The notes under the pieces were generated by a model. That model saw nothing but the letters and a program-made list of their open reading frames with translations, did no database searches and was not told the DNA's origin. Of a stretch of DNA of 64,000 nt, positions 25,325-37,310 are shown piece after piece. Made by a program: the position numbers and the translations under genes. The stretch comes from Myxococcota bacterium. Its GTDB lineage: Bacteria; Myxococcota; B64-G9. The stretch is taken from contig JAKLGA010000002.1 in assembly GCA_022710975.1 (NCBI GenBank), positions 248,001 through 312,000 of the forward strand. Direction: 5' to 3'. Every line of letters starts with the position of its first letter. Within the stretch, counting starts at the first letter, position 1.

Positions 25325-26905
25325 ATGCGGTCGGGACGGGTGGCAGTGTCGGGCTGGTGGTGGTTCGGAATCGCCCTCGCGACCTGCGGCTGCCAGGCCT
25401 TCGTGCCCGAGGTCGGTGGCGAGGGCCAGCCCTGCGCCGAGGGCGCCGCGGGCGGCCTGTGCCGGGACGGGCTCGAGTGCCACCAGGGCGTGTGCTGCAC
25501 GGCCTACGTGGAGCGCTGCCTGGACGGACGCCCCACCCAGGAGGACGGCTGCGGGCACAGCCTGCCCGGTCCGGCCTGCGAGGGCTGCGCCGAGTGCCAG
25601 GAGGACGGCCAGGGCGTGGCCACCTGCGTGCCCACGAACTACGACCCGGCCAGCGGCTGCGCGAGCTGCCTGGCCCACTTCACCCTGGCCAGCGGCTGCA
25701 GCCAGTGCGAGCCCGGCTGGGACCCTGGCCAGGGCTGCGACCATTGCCTGCCGCACCGGGATCCGCTCGACGACTGCGCCTCCTGCCTGGGGCACTTCTC
25801 TCCCGAGAGCGACTGCCTGGCCTGCCTGGGCGGCTGGCTCCCGCCCGACTGCGCCGCCTGCGCGGACAACTTCCTGCTGCCCGACTGCGAGGCCTGCGCT
25901 CCTGGCTTCGAGGGCGAGGGCTGCGAACGGATCTACTGCGAGACGCACAGCTGCCACCAGGTCCCCCCGAGCCTGCAAACTCGCTGCTACGGCGCCGACG
26001 CGCTGATGGCCTGCCCCGGGACCCAGGGCGGCGCCGACTGCGCGGCCACGCCGTACTGCGGCCAGGACGGCCAGGTGTCCGAGGCGTCCCACACGTTCCA
26101 GCCCTTCACCCGCGAGGACGATCCGCTGATCTTCGACCCCGCGACCGGCCTGGTCTGGCAGGTGGACTTCTGGCGCGGTCCGCCCGCCTGGGCGCACGTG
26201 GACGTGGCCGAGGACTACTGCGCGGGGCTGGTCTACGCCGGCTACGCCGACTGGCGGCTGCCGAGCTACCGCGAGCTGTCCACGCTGCTGCGGTTCGATC
26301 GCTGGCGGCCAGCGCTGGACACGGAGGCCTTCGCCAGGGTGACGGCCTACGACGCCTTCTGGACGCGGGACCGGGCTCCCGACGACGCCGACCTGGCCGC
26401 CGTGGTCTACGCCGAGTTCCCCGAGCTGCAGGTGCAGGGCCCGCGCACCCCGCCGGACGGCTTCCTGGCCATGTGCGTGCGCGCGGGACCCTCCGATCCC
26501 TCCCCGGCCTTCACCATCACCAGCGTCGAGGGAGACGACGTGGTGGTGGACGACCTCACCGGGCTCGTCTGGGAGGCGGTCCCGGACTGCCCGGCGGGCG
26601 GCCTCACCTGGGCCGCGGCCCTGGCGCGCTGCGAGGGGCTCCAGCTCGCCGGCTCGGAGGACTGGCGCCTGCCCGACGCCCAGGAGCTGCTCAGCCTGGT
26701 GGAGGCCATTCGCCGGCCTGTCCAGGGCCACCCGGGGTTCGCGCTCAGCTGCTGGCTGTGGTCCGCGACCAGCTTCGAGCCAGGACCGGATCGGGCCTTC
26801 CTGCTGCACACCTTCGACGGGTGGCTGTCGAAGGAGTTCGGCAAGTCCCTCGCCTCCCACGCCCCCTACAACCACGGCTGCCTGTGTGTGCGCGGTGCGC
26901 GCTAG
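25325..26905 (+). CDS. Cys-rich lipoprotein with two Lcl/DUF1566 domains (copy 2)
   Basis: A 526-residue paralogue of the gene at 23547. Signal residues 1-22, lipobox ATCG-C. The EGF-like Cys region (about 35-215) contains repeated SGC-x-x-C and DC-x-x-C units such as LASGCSQCEPGW. Two DUF1566/Lcl-C domains follow: TGLVWQVDF...GYADWRLPSYREL and TGLVWEAVP...GSEDWRLPDAQEL. ATG 25325 is chosen because the signal peptide starts there; GGAGG lies 9 bp upstream. It is convergent with the CapA-like gene (3 bp gap). The pair probably arose by tandem duplication. Confidence 0.8.
   Translation: MRSGRVAVSGWWWFGIALATCGCQAFVPEVGGEGQPCAEGAAGGLCRDGLECHQGVCCTAYVERCLDGRPTQEDGCGHSLPGPACEGCAECQEDGQGVATCVPTNYDPASGCASCLAHFTLASGCSQCEPGWDPGQGCDHCLPHRDPLDDCASCLGHFSPESDCLACLGGWLPPDCAACADNFLLPDCEACAPGFEGEGCERIYCETHSCHQVPPSLQTRCYGADALMACPGTQGGADCAATPYCGQDGQVSEASHTFQPFTREDDPLIFDPATGLVWQVDFWRGPPAWAHVDVAEDYCAGLVYAGYADWRLPSYRELSTLLRFDRWRPALDTEAFARVTAYDAFWTRDRAPDDADLAAVVYAEFPELQVQGPRTPPDGFLAMCVRAGPSDPSPAFTITSVEGDDVVVDDLTGLVWEAVPDCPAGGLTWAAALARCEGLQLAGSEDWRLPDAQELLSLVEAIRRPVQGHPGFALSCWLWSATSFEPGPDRAFLLHTFDGWLSKEFGKSLASHAPYNHGCLCVRGAR
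25388..25445. repeat. 58-bp perfect direct repeat, copy 2
   Basis: Second copy of the 58-bp identical stretch at 23607-23664, 1781 bp away, in the same position of the paralogous gene. Confidence 0.9.
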
Positions 26906-26908
26906 CGC

Positions 26909-28216
26909 TCACTCGGCCGGCGGCAGGACCACCGGCTCGCGCAGCAGCTCGCCGCCGAGGATCGAGGCGGCCTGCAGGCGGCGGGCCTCGAAGAGCTCCA
27001 GCCGCCTCATCAGCTCGACGCGCCTGGCGGGGTCGGCCTCGGTCTCCAGGGCCCGGGCGGCCAGCGCGGCCTCGCGGTCGTCGGCCACCACCCGGATGTG
27101 CACCCCGGCCCGGGCATCCCGGCGCCGCGCCAGGGCGTTGTTCTCGCTCCACAGCGGCTGCACCGAGACGTCCGCCAGCTCCACCCGGGTGAGCTCCGGT
27201 CCGTAGCGGCGGCGCACCACGGCGAAGCGCAGCAGCGCCCCGTCCCGGGGGTTGCCGGCCCCGGGGGAGTTCACCCCGTGCGTGTAGAAGCGGGCCTGGT
27301 TGGACAGGAAGTTGCCCAGGCTGAAGGCGATGAGCCCCACCCGGCCGTCGGCGGCCGGGTAGAGCTCCACCGGCTGCAGCACGTGCGGGTGGTGGCCGAG
27401 CAGCACGTCCACGCCGCCGTCCACCAGGCGGTGGGCGAGCTCCACGTCCTCGGGCCGGGGCGCGGTGCGGTACTCCTCCCCCCAGTGCAGGGACAGCACC
27501 ACCAGCTCGGCCCCGCCCTCGCGGGCCGTCCTGACCGCCCGCAGCAGCGCGGCCTCGTCGAGCTCGGAGGCGCACAGCTCGCGCGGGCCCTGGTTCAGCC
27601 GCTGGTTGTAGAGCGCCGAGGCGGACAGGAAGGCCACCCGGAACCCGCCCACCTCGAGGGTGCGCGCCGCCTGGGCCAGCGCGCAGGTCGGCCCGGCCCC
27701 GGCCACCGACACCCCCGCGCGCGCGAGCTCCTGGAGCGTCTCCTCGAAGCCCGCCCGGCCCTGGTCGTAGACGTGGTTGTTGGCCAGGCTGACCGCGCGG
27801 ACGCCCAGGGCGGCCAGGGCGCGCACCAGCTCGGGCGGGGCGTTGAACATCCACTCCCGGGTCTTCTGCCCGCGCCGGGGCGCGACGGGGGTCTCGAGGT
27901 TGGCGAACACCAGGTCCAGCCCGGCCAGCTCCTCCCGCAGCCCCTCGAGCAGCACGTCGAAGCCGCCCAGGTCGGCCCCGGCCCCGGCGGGGTCCCGCCG
28001 CGCGGCCTGCTCCGCCGCGCGCAGCACGTCGCCGTGGGAGATCACGTCCCCGACCGCCCCGAAGCGCGCCACGGCCTCCAGCACGGGCCGCGGGGCGCCC
28101 GGGGCCACGGCCCGCGGGGGCCGGGCCGCGGCCGGGCAGGGCTCGACGGCCGGGGCCGGGCCCGCCAGGGCGAGCAGCCAGGCCAGCACGGCGAGGGCAG
28201 GCTTCGGGGCGAGCAT
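26909..28216 (-). CDS. CapA family (PgsA-like) metallophosphatase-fold protein, secreted
   Basis: A 435-residue protein with a signal peptide (1-23, ending APAVEP). The CapA domain begins at FGAVGDVISHGDVL, continues with VFANLETPVAPRRG, SLANNHVYDQG, VLSLHWGEEY and ends with GGVDVLLGHHPHVLQPVELY, the usual D, N-E, NNH, H-W-G and GHHPH residues of the PGA capsule synthesis CapA family. CapA proteins assist poly-gamma-glutamate export or anchoring, though many have unknown substrates. No capB/capC partners are nearby, so capsule synthesis is not supported. The FG-GAP gene precedes it by 9 bp on the same strand. Confidence 0.85.
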   Translation of the reverse strand: MLAPKPALAVLAWLLALAGPAPAVEPCPAAARPPRAVAPGAPRPVLEAVARFGAVGDVISHGDVLRAAEQAARRDPAGAGADLGGFDVLLEGLREELAGLDLVFANLETPVAPRRGQKTREWMFNAPPELVRALAALGVRAVSLANNHVYDQGRAGFEETLQELARAGVSVAGAGPTCALAQAARTLEVGGFRVAFLSASALYNQRLNQGPRELCASELDEAALLRAVRTAREGGAELVVLSLHWGEEYRTAPRPEDVELAHRLVDGGVDVLLGHHPHVLQPVELYPAADGRVGLIAFSLGNFLSNQARFYTHGVNSPGAGNPRDGALLRFAVVRRRYGPELTRVELADVSVQPLWSENNALARRRDARAGVHIRVVADDREAALAARALETEADPARRVELMRRLELFEARRLQAASILGGELLREPVVLPPAE

Positions 28217-28225
28217 GGCGCGTTC

Positions 28226-31200
28226 TCACAGGGGCGGCAGGCAGGTCGCCTGACCGAGCCAGAGCTGGAGCGCGGGGGAGTCCTCCACCACCACCAGCAG
28301 GTCGAGCACCGAGTTCCCGTCGACGTCCACGAGCACGGCGTCCAGGGCCGGCCCCCCCGCGGGCAGGCTGGTCCCGGGCAGGAACCGGCCGATCGGCCTG
28401 CGGCTCTGGCCCGCGCCGGGCATGACCTGGACGCTGTCGTCCGCGGGGCTCGCGGCCACCGCGTCCAGGATGTTGTCGCGGTCGAGATCGGCCAGGACCA
28501 GGGCGCCGGACCCGGCGCCGACCTGCAGCCGCACGGGGGCCCCGAAGGTCCCGTCGCCCCGGCCGTCGCTGCCCTGGCCGGGCAGCGAGACCAGCCCGCC
28601 CTCCGCGCAGGTCGCCACCAGGTCCGGAATGAAGTCCCCGCCGATGTCCGCCACCGCCACCCCGGCCGGGCTGCAGCCCGGGTCGTACACCACGGCCGGG
28701 TCGAAGGTGCCGTCCCCGCGGCCGCCCGCGCCCTGGCCCAGCAGCACGGCCAGGCTCCCGCTGGCGGGGCTCGCCACCACCAGGTCGGGGATGGCGTCGC
28801 GGTCGAGATCCGCGGCGGCCAGCGCGGTCGGGCCCGCGGGCACCGCGGCCTTCCAGGCCGGGCCGAAGGCGCCGTCCCCGTGGCCGTCGAGCCCCTGCCC
28901 GAGCAGCACCGCCACCCGGTCTTCATCCTCGAGCGCCACCGCGAGATCCAGCAGCGCGTCCGCGTCGAGATCGGCCAGGGCCAGGCCCGCGGGCCGCGCG
29001 CCGGCCGCGAACGTGCGCGCCGCGCCGAAGCCGCCGGTGGGCTGCCCCGCGCTCAGGCTGCCCGGCAGGACCGCCACCTGTCCGCTCTGCGGGCAGGCGG
29101 CCACCAGCTCGAGGGCCCGATCGCCGTCGAGGTCCGCGAGCGCCGCGGCCTGGACCCCGGGGCAGACCGCGCTGCGCAGCGCCGGCCCCCAGGATCCGAG
29201 CCCCCGGCCGCGCGAGCCGGCGCCGAGCGCCACCCGCACCGCGCCGTCCGCGGGGTGGAGGGTGATCAGGTCCGGGACCCGGTCCAGGTTGAGATCCCGG
29301 GCGAGCAGGGCCCCGGCCGGGGCGCCGAGGGGGATCGGGCCTGCCTGGGCGAAGCTGCCCAGGGGCCGCGCCCCCCGCCCCAGGCCCAGGAACACGGCCA
29401 TCTTGTTGCTCACGCGATCCGCGGCCACCACGTCCGGGATCCCGTCGAAGTTGGCGTCCAGCAGATCCATGCCCCAGAAGGTCCCGCCGACGGGGCCAGG
29501 GGGGTTCTCCTCGTCGACCTCGACAGCCGTGAAGAAAGTGCCGTCGCCGCGCCCGTCCTGTCCCCGCCCGAGCGCGTAGCTCAGCGAGCGGCGATCCACG
29601 TGGGCCGCCACCAGGTCGAGGATGCCGTCCTGGTTCAGGTCGGCGGCCTGCAGCCTGCGGGTGGCCGGCGAGGGATCTCCGTCCAGGAGGGCCACCGGGG
29701 CGATCTGGGGACCGCCCGAGAAGGTCGCGTCCCCGTTCCCGTAGAACACGTACAGATCCTGGGTCCGGGTGCCCTCGGTCCTGCGCATGGTGCACACGGC
29801 CAGGTCGGTCCTGCCATCCGCGTTGAAGTCCCCGCCGGCCAGCTCGTAGGGGTTGAGGCCGGCCTCCAGCTCATCGGCCTTCTGGAAGGTGCCGTCCGCG
29901 CGCCCGCCCGCGCCGCCGCCCTTGAGGATCCACACCGCGGTGCCCGGGCAGGCGGCGCTGTCTAGGATCCCGCTCATGGAGATGGCCAGGTCGAGGATCC
30001 CATCCCCGTCGGCGTGCAGCGGCAGGATGTCGCGGGACCCGAGGCCGAGCGGCACCGCGGGCGCCGCGGGGTCCAGCCTGAAGGTGCCGTCGCCGCGGCC
30101 GTCCTGGCCGTTGCCCAGCCAGATCTGCAGGCTGCCAGGGGTGGCGCAGCTCCCGCCGGCGTACAGGCCGGTCACCAGCAGGTCGGCGATGCCGTCGGAG
30201 CTCACATCCAGGAGCACGACGTCGGCCGGGCGGCCCACCACGTCGATCACCTGGGGTGTGGGCGCGAGGCTCCCGTTGCCCTGGCCGAGCAGGAAGCGGA
30301 CCTGCCCGTGGGTGTCGTCCTGGGTGCACACCACCGCCAGATCCTGGACCCCGTCCGCGTTCAGATCCGCCCGGGCCAGCTCCTGGGTCTCCCGGCCCAC
30401 CTCGAGGAAGAACGGGCTCTGGAACATGACCGGATCGTCCATGCCGAGCGCGATCCCGATCCGGTTGGGGTTCGGGAGGGCGCTGCCCTCGCTGAACACC
30501 AGATCCGCGAGCCCGTCGGCGTTGAGATCCGCGCCCATCACGGAGGCCGTGCTGTGCCCCTCCTCGAAGGCCGCCAGGTTGCGGTGGTGGCGCAGCTCGC
30601 CCTGGCCCAGGCAGCAGCCGTCCGGCTGGCGGTCGCAGTTCTGGTCCAGGCCATCCCCGCAGAGCTCCAGCACCCCGGGCGACGCCCGCCACTCGTGCAG
30701 GCAACCGGCCGGGTTGGCCTGGCAGGTGTCCAGGGTGCAGGCCGCCCCGTCGTCGCAGGGGTTGGCCACCCCCTGGCAGACGCCGGCCTGGCAGGCGTCC
30801 AGGATGGTGCAGAACAGGTGATCGTCGCATTCGTACGAGTCCGGCCGGGTGACGGCCACGCAGGCGTCGGAGGCGGCGTCGCAGCTGCCCTGGTGGCAGT
30901 CGTCGTCGAGCTCCGCGCAGTCCGGCGCGTCCCCGCCGACGCACACGCCCCCCTGGCAGGTCTCCGCCCCGTTGCAGAACACCCCGTCCGGGCAGGGCTC
31001 GCCGTCCTCCAGGCGGATCGTGTCGCAGGCGCGCTCGAGGCACAGGTGCTCGGTGCAGGGGTTGCCGTCCTCGCAGTCCGCGGGCAGATCGCACTCGTCC
31101 GTCTCGCCGTCGCAGTCCTCGTCGACGCCGTTGCCCGGCCGCTCCACCGCGCCCAGCAGGCAGATCGCGTTGCGATCCCAGTCGCAGGCCGCGATCCAGC

Positions 31201-31258
31201 CGGCCGCCAGCAAGCACGCCACCCAAGCGTAAGCTCTCACGCGCCGCCGCCTTTCCAC
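28226..31258 (-). CDS. Large secreted FG-GAP/VCBS repeat protein with Cys-rich head
   Basis: A 1010-residue predicted lipoprotein (signal 1-25, ending WIAAC). A Cys-rich head (about 25-220) has one MopE-like unit (DEDCDGETDE) and repeated CNGAETCQGGVC-type units found in many Myxococcota surface proteins. The rest is about 14 FG-GAP/VCBS units with calcium-loop signatures, for example ADLNADGLADLVF, GDFNADGRTDLAV, ADLDRDNILDAVA, likely two integrin-like beta-propellers. Function unknown; adhesion or binding is a family-level guess. The start is a GTG at 31258; another GTG at 31240 is possible. Probably co-transcribed with the CapA-like gene. Confidence 0.82.
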   Translation of the reverse strand: MERRRRVRAYAWVACLLAAGWIAACDWDRNAICLLGAVERPGNGVDEDCDGETDECDLPADCEDGNPCTEHLCLERACDTIRLEDGEPCPDGVFCNGAETCQGGVCVGGDAPDCAELDDDCHQGSCDAASDACVAVTRPDSYECDDHLFCTILDACQAGVCQGVANPCDDGAACTLDTCQANPAGCLHEWRASPGVLELCGDGLDQNCDRQPDGCCLGQGELRHHRNLAAFEEGHSTASVMGADLNADGLADLVFSEGSALPNPNRIGIALGMDDPVMFQSPFFLEVGRETQELARADLNADGVQDLAVVCTQDDTHGQVRFLLGQGNGSLAPTPQVIDVVGRPADVVLLDVSSDGIADLLVTGLYAGGSCATPGSLQIWLGNGQDGRGDGTFRLDPAAPAVPLGLGSRDILPLHADGDGILDLAISMSGILDSAACPGTAVWILKGGGAGGRADGTFQKADELEAGLNPYELAGGDFNADGRTDLAVCTMRRTEGTRTQDLYVFYGNGDATFSGGPQIAPVALLDGDPSPATRRLQAADLNQDGILDLVAAHVDRRSLSYALGRGQDGRGDGTFFTAVEVDEENPPGPVGGTFWGMDLLDANFDGIPDVVAADRVSNKMAVFLGLGRGARPLGSFAQAGPIPLGAPAGALLARDLNLDRVPDLITLHPADGAVRVALGAGSRGRGLGSWGPALRSAVCPGVQAAALADLDGDRALELVAACPQSGQVAVLPGSLSAGQPTGGFGAARTFAAGARPAGLALADLDADALLDLAVALEDEDRVAVLLGQGLDGHGDGAFGPAWKAAVPAGPTALAAADLDRDAIPDLVVASPASGSLAVLLGQGAGGRGDGTFDPAVVYDPGCSPAGVAVADIGGDFIPDLVATCAEGGLVSLPGQGSDGRGDGTFGAPVRLQVGAGSGALVLADLDRDNILDAVAASPADDSVQVMPGAGQSRRPIGRFLPGTSLPAGGPALDAVLVDVDGNSVLDLLVVVEDSPALQLWLGQATCLPPL

Positions 31259-31385
31259 CGCACCCCCACGTTCTACCGGCCCCGCCCCGGGAGGTCAACG
31301 GGTGTTCGCTGCGTTGCTTTCGATGCCGACCTGTGGCATGGCTTCAACGGCATCCAGGCAGCGGTGGCCACCCCCGGAGGATCCG

Positions 31386-32492
31386 ATGCCGCGCGCGCGA
31401 AGCTGGTCGATGTGCCTGGCCTGTCTGGCCTGCCTGGCCTGCCTGCCCGCCCGCGGGGCGGAGGAGCACTCGTTCGCCGTCCTGGACCTGGTGTGCGAGG
31501 GCAGCGTCTCCCAGGAGCAGAACGAGGCGCTGGTCGACCGGCTGGTCAACGAGATCCAGGCCCTGGGCGACTTCCGGGTGCTGGGCGGGACCACCATCCG
31601 CTCCATGCTCAAGCTCGAGGAGAACAAGCTCCTGCTGGGCTGCCGCGACGACGCCTGCATGGCCGAGATCGGCGGCGCCCTGGGGGTGAGCTTCCTGATG
31701 CGGGGCAACATCTCCCGCTTCGGGGAGCGCTACCTGGTCAGCTTGCAGGTGCTGGACACCCGCAGGATCCTGGTGGCCGGGGGCGTGTCCGAGGAGATCT
31801 CCGGCGATCTGGAGGCGCTGCTGGCGGCCATCCCGCCCATGGTCCGGCGCATGTTCCACGACCTGGCGCCCCAGCTCGGCCTGAGCCCCGCGTGGGCGGC
31901 GGGCCTGGTGGAGGAGGAGCGCCTGTTCGAGCTGGAGGCCCACGCGCTGATCTACGGCGGGATGTGGGCCGGCGAGCAGCGCGAGCTCTCCAGCGATCTC
32001 GACGCCCGGGGCGACATGACCGGCGATCGGCTCGGCGGCGGGCTGCGCTTCGCCCTGCGGCTGGGCGACCTGCACGCGCTGTGGCTGGGCTTCGACTACC
32101 AGCGCGAGGCCTGGCGCGGCCAGGCGCCGTGCGAGGCGCCCGACTGCGATCCGGGTCTGAGCGACCGGCTCTCGATCGAGGTCAGCCTGGACGAGCTGCG
32201 GGTGCTCCTGGGCTACCGCTTCGCTTACCCGCTGCTCGACTGGCTCGAGCCCTACGCCGAGCTCGGCCTGGGCGTGCAGGTCGGCCTGCCGCGCTCCCTC
32301 GAGCTGCCCGGCGGGGCGCGCACCATCTCCATCCAGCCCGAGTACGGCACGCGCTTCAGCCTGCTGCTGGGCCTGGGCCTGCGCTTCGTGATCCTCGAGC
32401 GCGCCTTCCTGCACGGGGGCTACCTGTGGGAGGCCCCGCTGTTCGGGCTCAGCTCGAGCGCCTGGCTGGCCGGCGCGGGGGTCCTGTTCTGA
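31386..32492 (+). CDS. TolB-like head fused to outer-membrane beta-barrel-like domain (family member 3)
   Basis: A 368-residue protein with an N-terminal signal (about 1-25, MCLACLACLACLPARGAEE, with an unusual CLA repeat). The head (about 25-145) reads FAVLDLVCEGS, FRVLGGTTIRSMLKLEENKLLLGC and ACMAEIGGALGVSFLMRG, like the genes at 19955 and 22652. The second half alternates polar/hydrophobic residues (LGGGLRFALRLGDLHALWLGFDY, YAELGLGVQVGLP) and ends in phenylalanine (GAGVLF), typical of outer-membrane barrels. ATG 31386 has GGAGGA upstream. Divergent from the FG-GAP gene, convergent with the Cys-cluster gene. Confidence 0.68.
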   Translation: MPRARSWSMCLACLACLACLPARGAEEHSFAVLDLVCEGSVSQEQNEALVDRLVNEIQALGDFRVLGGTTIRSMLKLEENKLLLGCRDDACMAEIGGALGVSFLMRGNISRFGERYLVSLQVLDTRRILVAGGVSEEISGDLEALLAAIPPMVRRMFHDLAPQLGLSPAWAAGLVEEERLFELEAHALIYGGMWAGEQRELSSDLDARGDMTGDRLGGGLRFALRLGDLHALWLGFDYQREAWRGQAPCEAPDCDPGLSDRLSIEVSLDELRVLLGYRFAYPLLDWLEPYAELGLGVQVGLPRSLELPGGARTISIQPEYGTRFSLLLGLGLRFVILERAFLHGGYLWEAPLFGLSSSAWLAGAGVLF

Positions 32493-32499
32493 GCGCCAC

Positions 32500-33257
32500 C
32501 TACCCCTGGCCCGCCGCCCCGGCCTGGCGCACCGCCTCGGCGAAGCCGGGGCCGAACAGCCAGTCCAGGGTGTCGGCCATGCTGTCGATCACCCGAGGCA
32601 GGCGGGTGTCGTTCAGGCAGGGGAAGGAGCGCGGGTGGCGCGCGCCCCAGGCGCGGTAGTTGCCGCCGTCGTTGACCGTGACCAGCACCCCGCCCTTCGG
32701 CATGGCCACCAGCACCAGCGGGAAGAGCCGGCAGGTGACCGGCTGCAGATCGGTGCGGTCCACCCCCAGGCGCGCGGCCAGGTCGTGCAGGTGGCAGCGG
32801 ATCTTCCCGTCCGGCAGGAGCCGGGAGCAGACGCAGCGCTGGCCCGGCCGGCTGAGCGACTCGCCGTCGGGATCGAGGAAGAACTCCGGCTCGCGCCTGG
32901 CCAGCGCGCGCAGGCGCGGCTCCCGCGCCAGCAGGTGCTCGGTGAGCGCCCGGGCGTGCCGGCGCAGTCGGCCCCGCTCGGCCGGGGTGACGTACACCGT
33001 CAGATCCGCGCAGCAGGAGCGCAGCTTGCCCCGCTCCACGGCCGGCGAGCAGCGCCCGGGCACGCAGCGGAAGCGCACCTCGAGCAGCGCGCGATCCACC
33101 ATCACCCCGCCCACCTCGAGCACCTGCCCGTCGGCCATGCGCCCGAGCAGCCAGCGCTCGAAGAACTGATCGGCCGCCTCGCTGTCCTCCGGGCCCGGAT
33201 CCGGAGTGGCCAGCCAGCGCCGCACCCGCGGCTCGAAGCTCGTCAGGTAGTCGCGCC

Positions 33258-33261
<4 letters not shown>
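32500..33261 (-). CDS. YkgJ/DUF3109-like cysteine-cluster protein
   Basis: A 253-residue soluble protein. FRCVPGRCSPAVERGKLRSCCADL (about 64-87), CVCSRLLPDGKIRCHLHDLAA and PVTCRLFPLVLV are the Cys-rich pattern of the YkgJ / DUF3109 zinc- or iron-binding cluster family, of unknown function. Its ATG overlaps the TGA of clpA by 4 bp (ATGA), so it is the third gene of the clpS-clpA operon. The link with Clp proteolysis is positional only. It is convergent with the gene at 31386 (7 bp gap). Confidence 0.75.
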
Positions 33262-35543
<2,282 letters not shown>

Positions 35544-35547
35544 GGGC

Positions 35548-35886
35548 TCACTCCGGCTCGAGGCTGCACAGCAGCGGGAAGCCCTCGGCCTCGGCCAGCT
35601 GCTCCACCTGGTGCAGGCGCTCCTCGGCCACCTCGCGGGTGAACACCCCGGCCACGCCGATGCCGGTGCGGTGCACCAGCAGCATGATGCGGGTGGCCTC
35701 GGCCGGGCCGTGGTGGAACACGGTCTCCAGCACCTTCACCACGAAGTCCATGGTGGTGTAGTCGTCGTTGTGCAGCAGCACCTTGTAGGGCCGCGGGGAC
35801 TCGATCCGCGCGCGCGTGCGGGTGAGGGTCTGCTCCTGGCCGCGCGTGCCGCCCTCGCTCCGGCCGTGGTCTTCCTTGCGACCCAA
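35548..35886 (-). CDS. clpS: ClpS adaptor protein
   Basis: A 112-residue adaptor. YKVLLHNDDYTTMDFVVKVLE is the ClpS core with the substrate-pocket Asn-Asp pair, followed by HHGPAEATRIMLLVHRTGIGVAGVFTREVAE, which holds the metal/substrate-pocket residues of the family. ClpS binds N-degron residues and hands substrates to ClpA. The start is a TTG at 35886 with GGAGG seven bases upstream; the longer reading has no family match. It starts the clpS-clpA-Cys-cluster operon and is divergent from the REC-EAL gene. Confidence 0.92.
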   Translation of the reverse strand: MGRKEDHGRSEGGTRGQEQTLTRTRARIESPRPYKVLLHNDDYTTMDFVVKVLETVFHHGPAEATRIMLLVHRTGIGVAGVFTREVAEERLHQVEQLAEAEGFPLLCSLEPE

Positions 35887-36040
35887 GGCGACGCCTCCAG
35901 CCCCCCTCGACCGACCAGACCTTCGCCTCACGGCCCGGGTTTGTCAACCGGGCGCCGCGGGACGCCCCTTGGCCTGGGCGCACGCCCATGCTACGCTCCA
36001 GCCGACGCGTGGATGCGGACTTTCCATGGGGGCCGCGAGC

Positions 36041-37255
36041 ATGGTCGAGTCGAACAGCTGTCGAGACGGCGAGCGCCGTGACGGGAGCCAGCCCGCGGGC
36101 GGGCGGGTGCTGGTGGTGGACGACTACCCCGAGGCCCTCGAGTTCATGGCCCGGGTCCTGGAGCGGTCCGGCGTCCACGTGGTGCGGGCCACGACCGCCC
36201 AGGAGACGCTGGCGGCCTTCCAGCCAGGCCTGTTCGACGCCATCGTGGCCGACATCGGCCTACCCGACATGAACGGCGTCGAGCTGCTGCTGGAGATCCG
36301 CAAGCGCGATCTCGACGTGCCGGTGGTGTTCGTCACCGGGGCCCCCTCCCTGGAGACGGCCGTGGCCGCGCTGCGCCACGGGGCGCTGCAGTACCTCACC
36401 AAGCCCTTCGCCCTGGACGAGTTCGTCAGCGTCACGCGTCGCGCCATCCAGCTCGGCCGGCTGGCGGCCATCAAGCGGCGGGCGCTGGAGGCCAGCGGGC
36501 TGAGCGAGGGCCTGGTGGCGGATCTGGCGGGCACCTCGGCCCGCTTCGAGCAGGCGCTGGCCCGCATCCACATGGTGTTCCAGCCCATCGTGCGGGCGAA
36601 GGACTACTCGCTGTACGGCTACGAGGCGCTGCTGCGCTGCGCCGATCCGCTGCTCAAGCACCCGGGCACGGTGCTGTCTGCGGCCGAGCGGCTCGAGCGG
36701 GTGCTGGAGGTCGGCCGTATCGTGCGCTGGCGGGTGGCCGAGGCCGTGGCCTCCGCCGGCCAGATCGCCAACGTGTTCATCAACCTGCACCCGCTCGATC
36801 TGTTCGATCCCCAGCTGTCCGATCGCCAGCAGTCCCTGGGCGCCATGGCCGATCGGGTGGTGCTGGAGATCACCGAGCGGGCGCAGCTCGGCGATCCGGG
36901 CCTGGTGGCCGCGCGCAGCGCGGAGCTGCGCAAGCTGGGCTTCCGCCTGGCCATCGACGACCTGGGCTCGGGCTACGCCAGCCTGTCCAGCTTCGTGCTG
37001 CTCGAGCCGCAGATCGTGAAGATCGACATGTCGCTGGTGCGCGACGTGGACCACATTCCCACCAAGCGCAAGCTGATGCGCTCCCTGGTGGACCTGTGCC
37101 GGGAGATGTGCATCGACATCCTGGCCGAGGGCGTCGAGACGGAGGCCGAGTGCCAGGTCTGCCAGGAGCTCGGCTGCGACCTGATGCAGGGCTACCTGTT
37201 CGGCCGCCCGGCCCCGCCCTTCCCGTCCGTGTGCTGGCCGGCCGTGCAGGCCTGA
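36041..37255 (+). CDS. Response regulator with EAL (c-di-GMP phosphodiesterase) domain
   Basis: A 404-residue cytosolic protein: REC (about 23-138) then EAL (about 170-395). REC has VLVVDDYPEAL, the phosphoacceptor aspartate in VADIGLPDMNG, the T in FVTGAP and the K in LTKPF. EAL has YEALLR, NLHPLDLF, EITE, AIDDLGSGYASLS, VKIDMSLV, AEGVETEAE and QGYLFG, so metal-binding and catalytic residues appear complete and it is probably active on c-di-GMP. No histidine kinase lies next to it. An alternative ATG at 36026 would add 5 residues. The downstream Ser/Thr kinase gene follows after 55 bp. Confidence 0.85.
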   Translation: MVESNSCRDGERRDGSQPAGGRVLVVDDYPEALEFMARVLERSGVHVVRATTAQETLAAFQPGLFDAIVADIGLPDMNGVELLLEIRKRDLDVPVVFVTGAPSLETAVAALRHGALQYLTKPFALDEFVSVTRRAIQLGRLAAIKRRALEASGLSEGLVADLAGTSARFEQALARIHMVFQPIVRAKDYSLYGYEALLRCADPLLKHPGTVLSAAERLERVLEVGRIVRWRVAEAVASAGQIANVFINLHPLDLFDPQLSDRQQSLGAMADRVVLEITERAQLGDPGLVAARSAELRKLGFRLAIDDLGSGYASLSSFVLLEPQIVKIDMSLVRDVDHIPTKRKLMRSLVDLCREMCIDILAEGVETEAECQVCQELGCDLMQGYLFGRPAPPFPSVCWPAVQA

Positions 37256-37310
37256 GGCACACGTGCCGCGCGGGTTGCATCCGGCCCCGGGGGCGGGGCA
37301 TGATGGCGCG

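Noticed and set aside
26909-28216. Poly-gamma-glutamate capsule operon
   Set aside because: CapA fold is clear, but no capB, capC or related ligase lies nearby.
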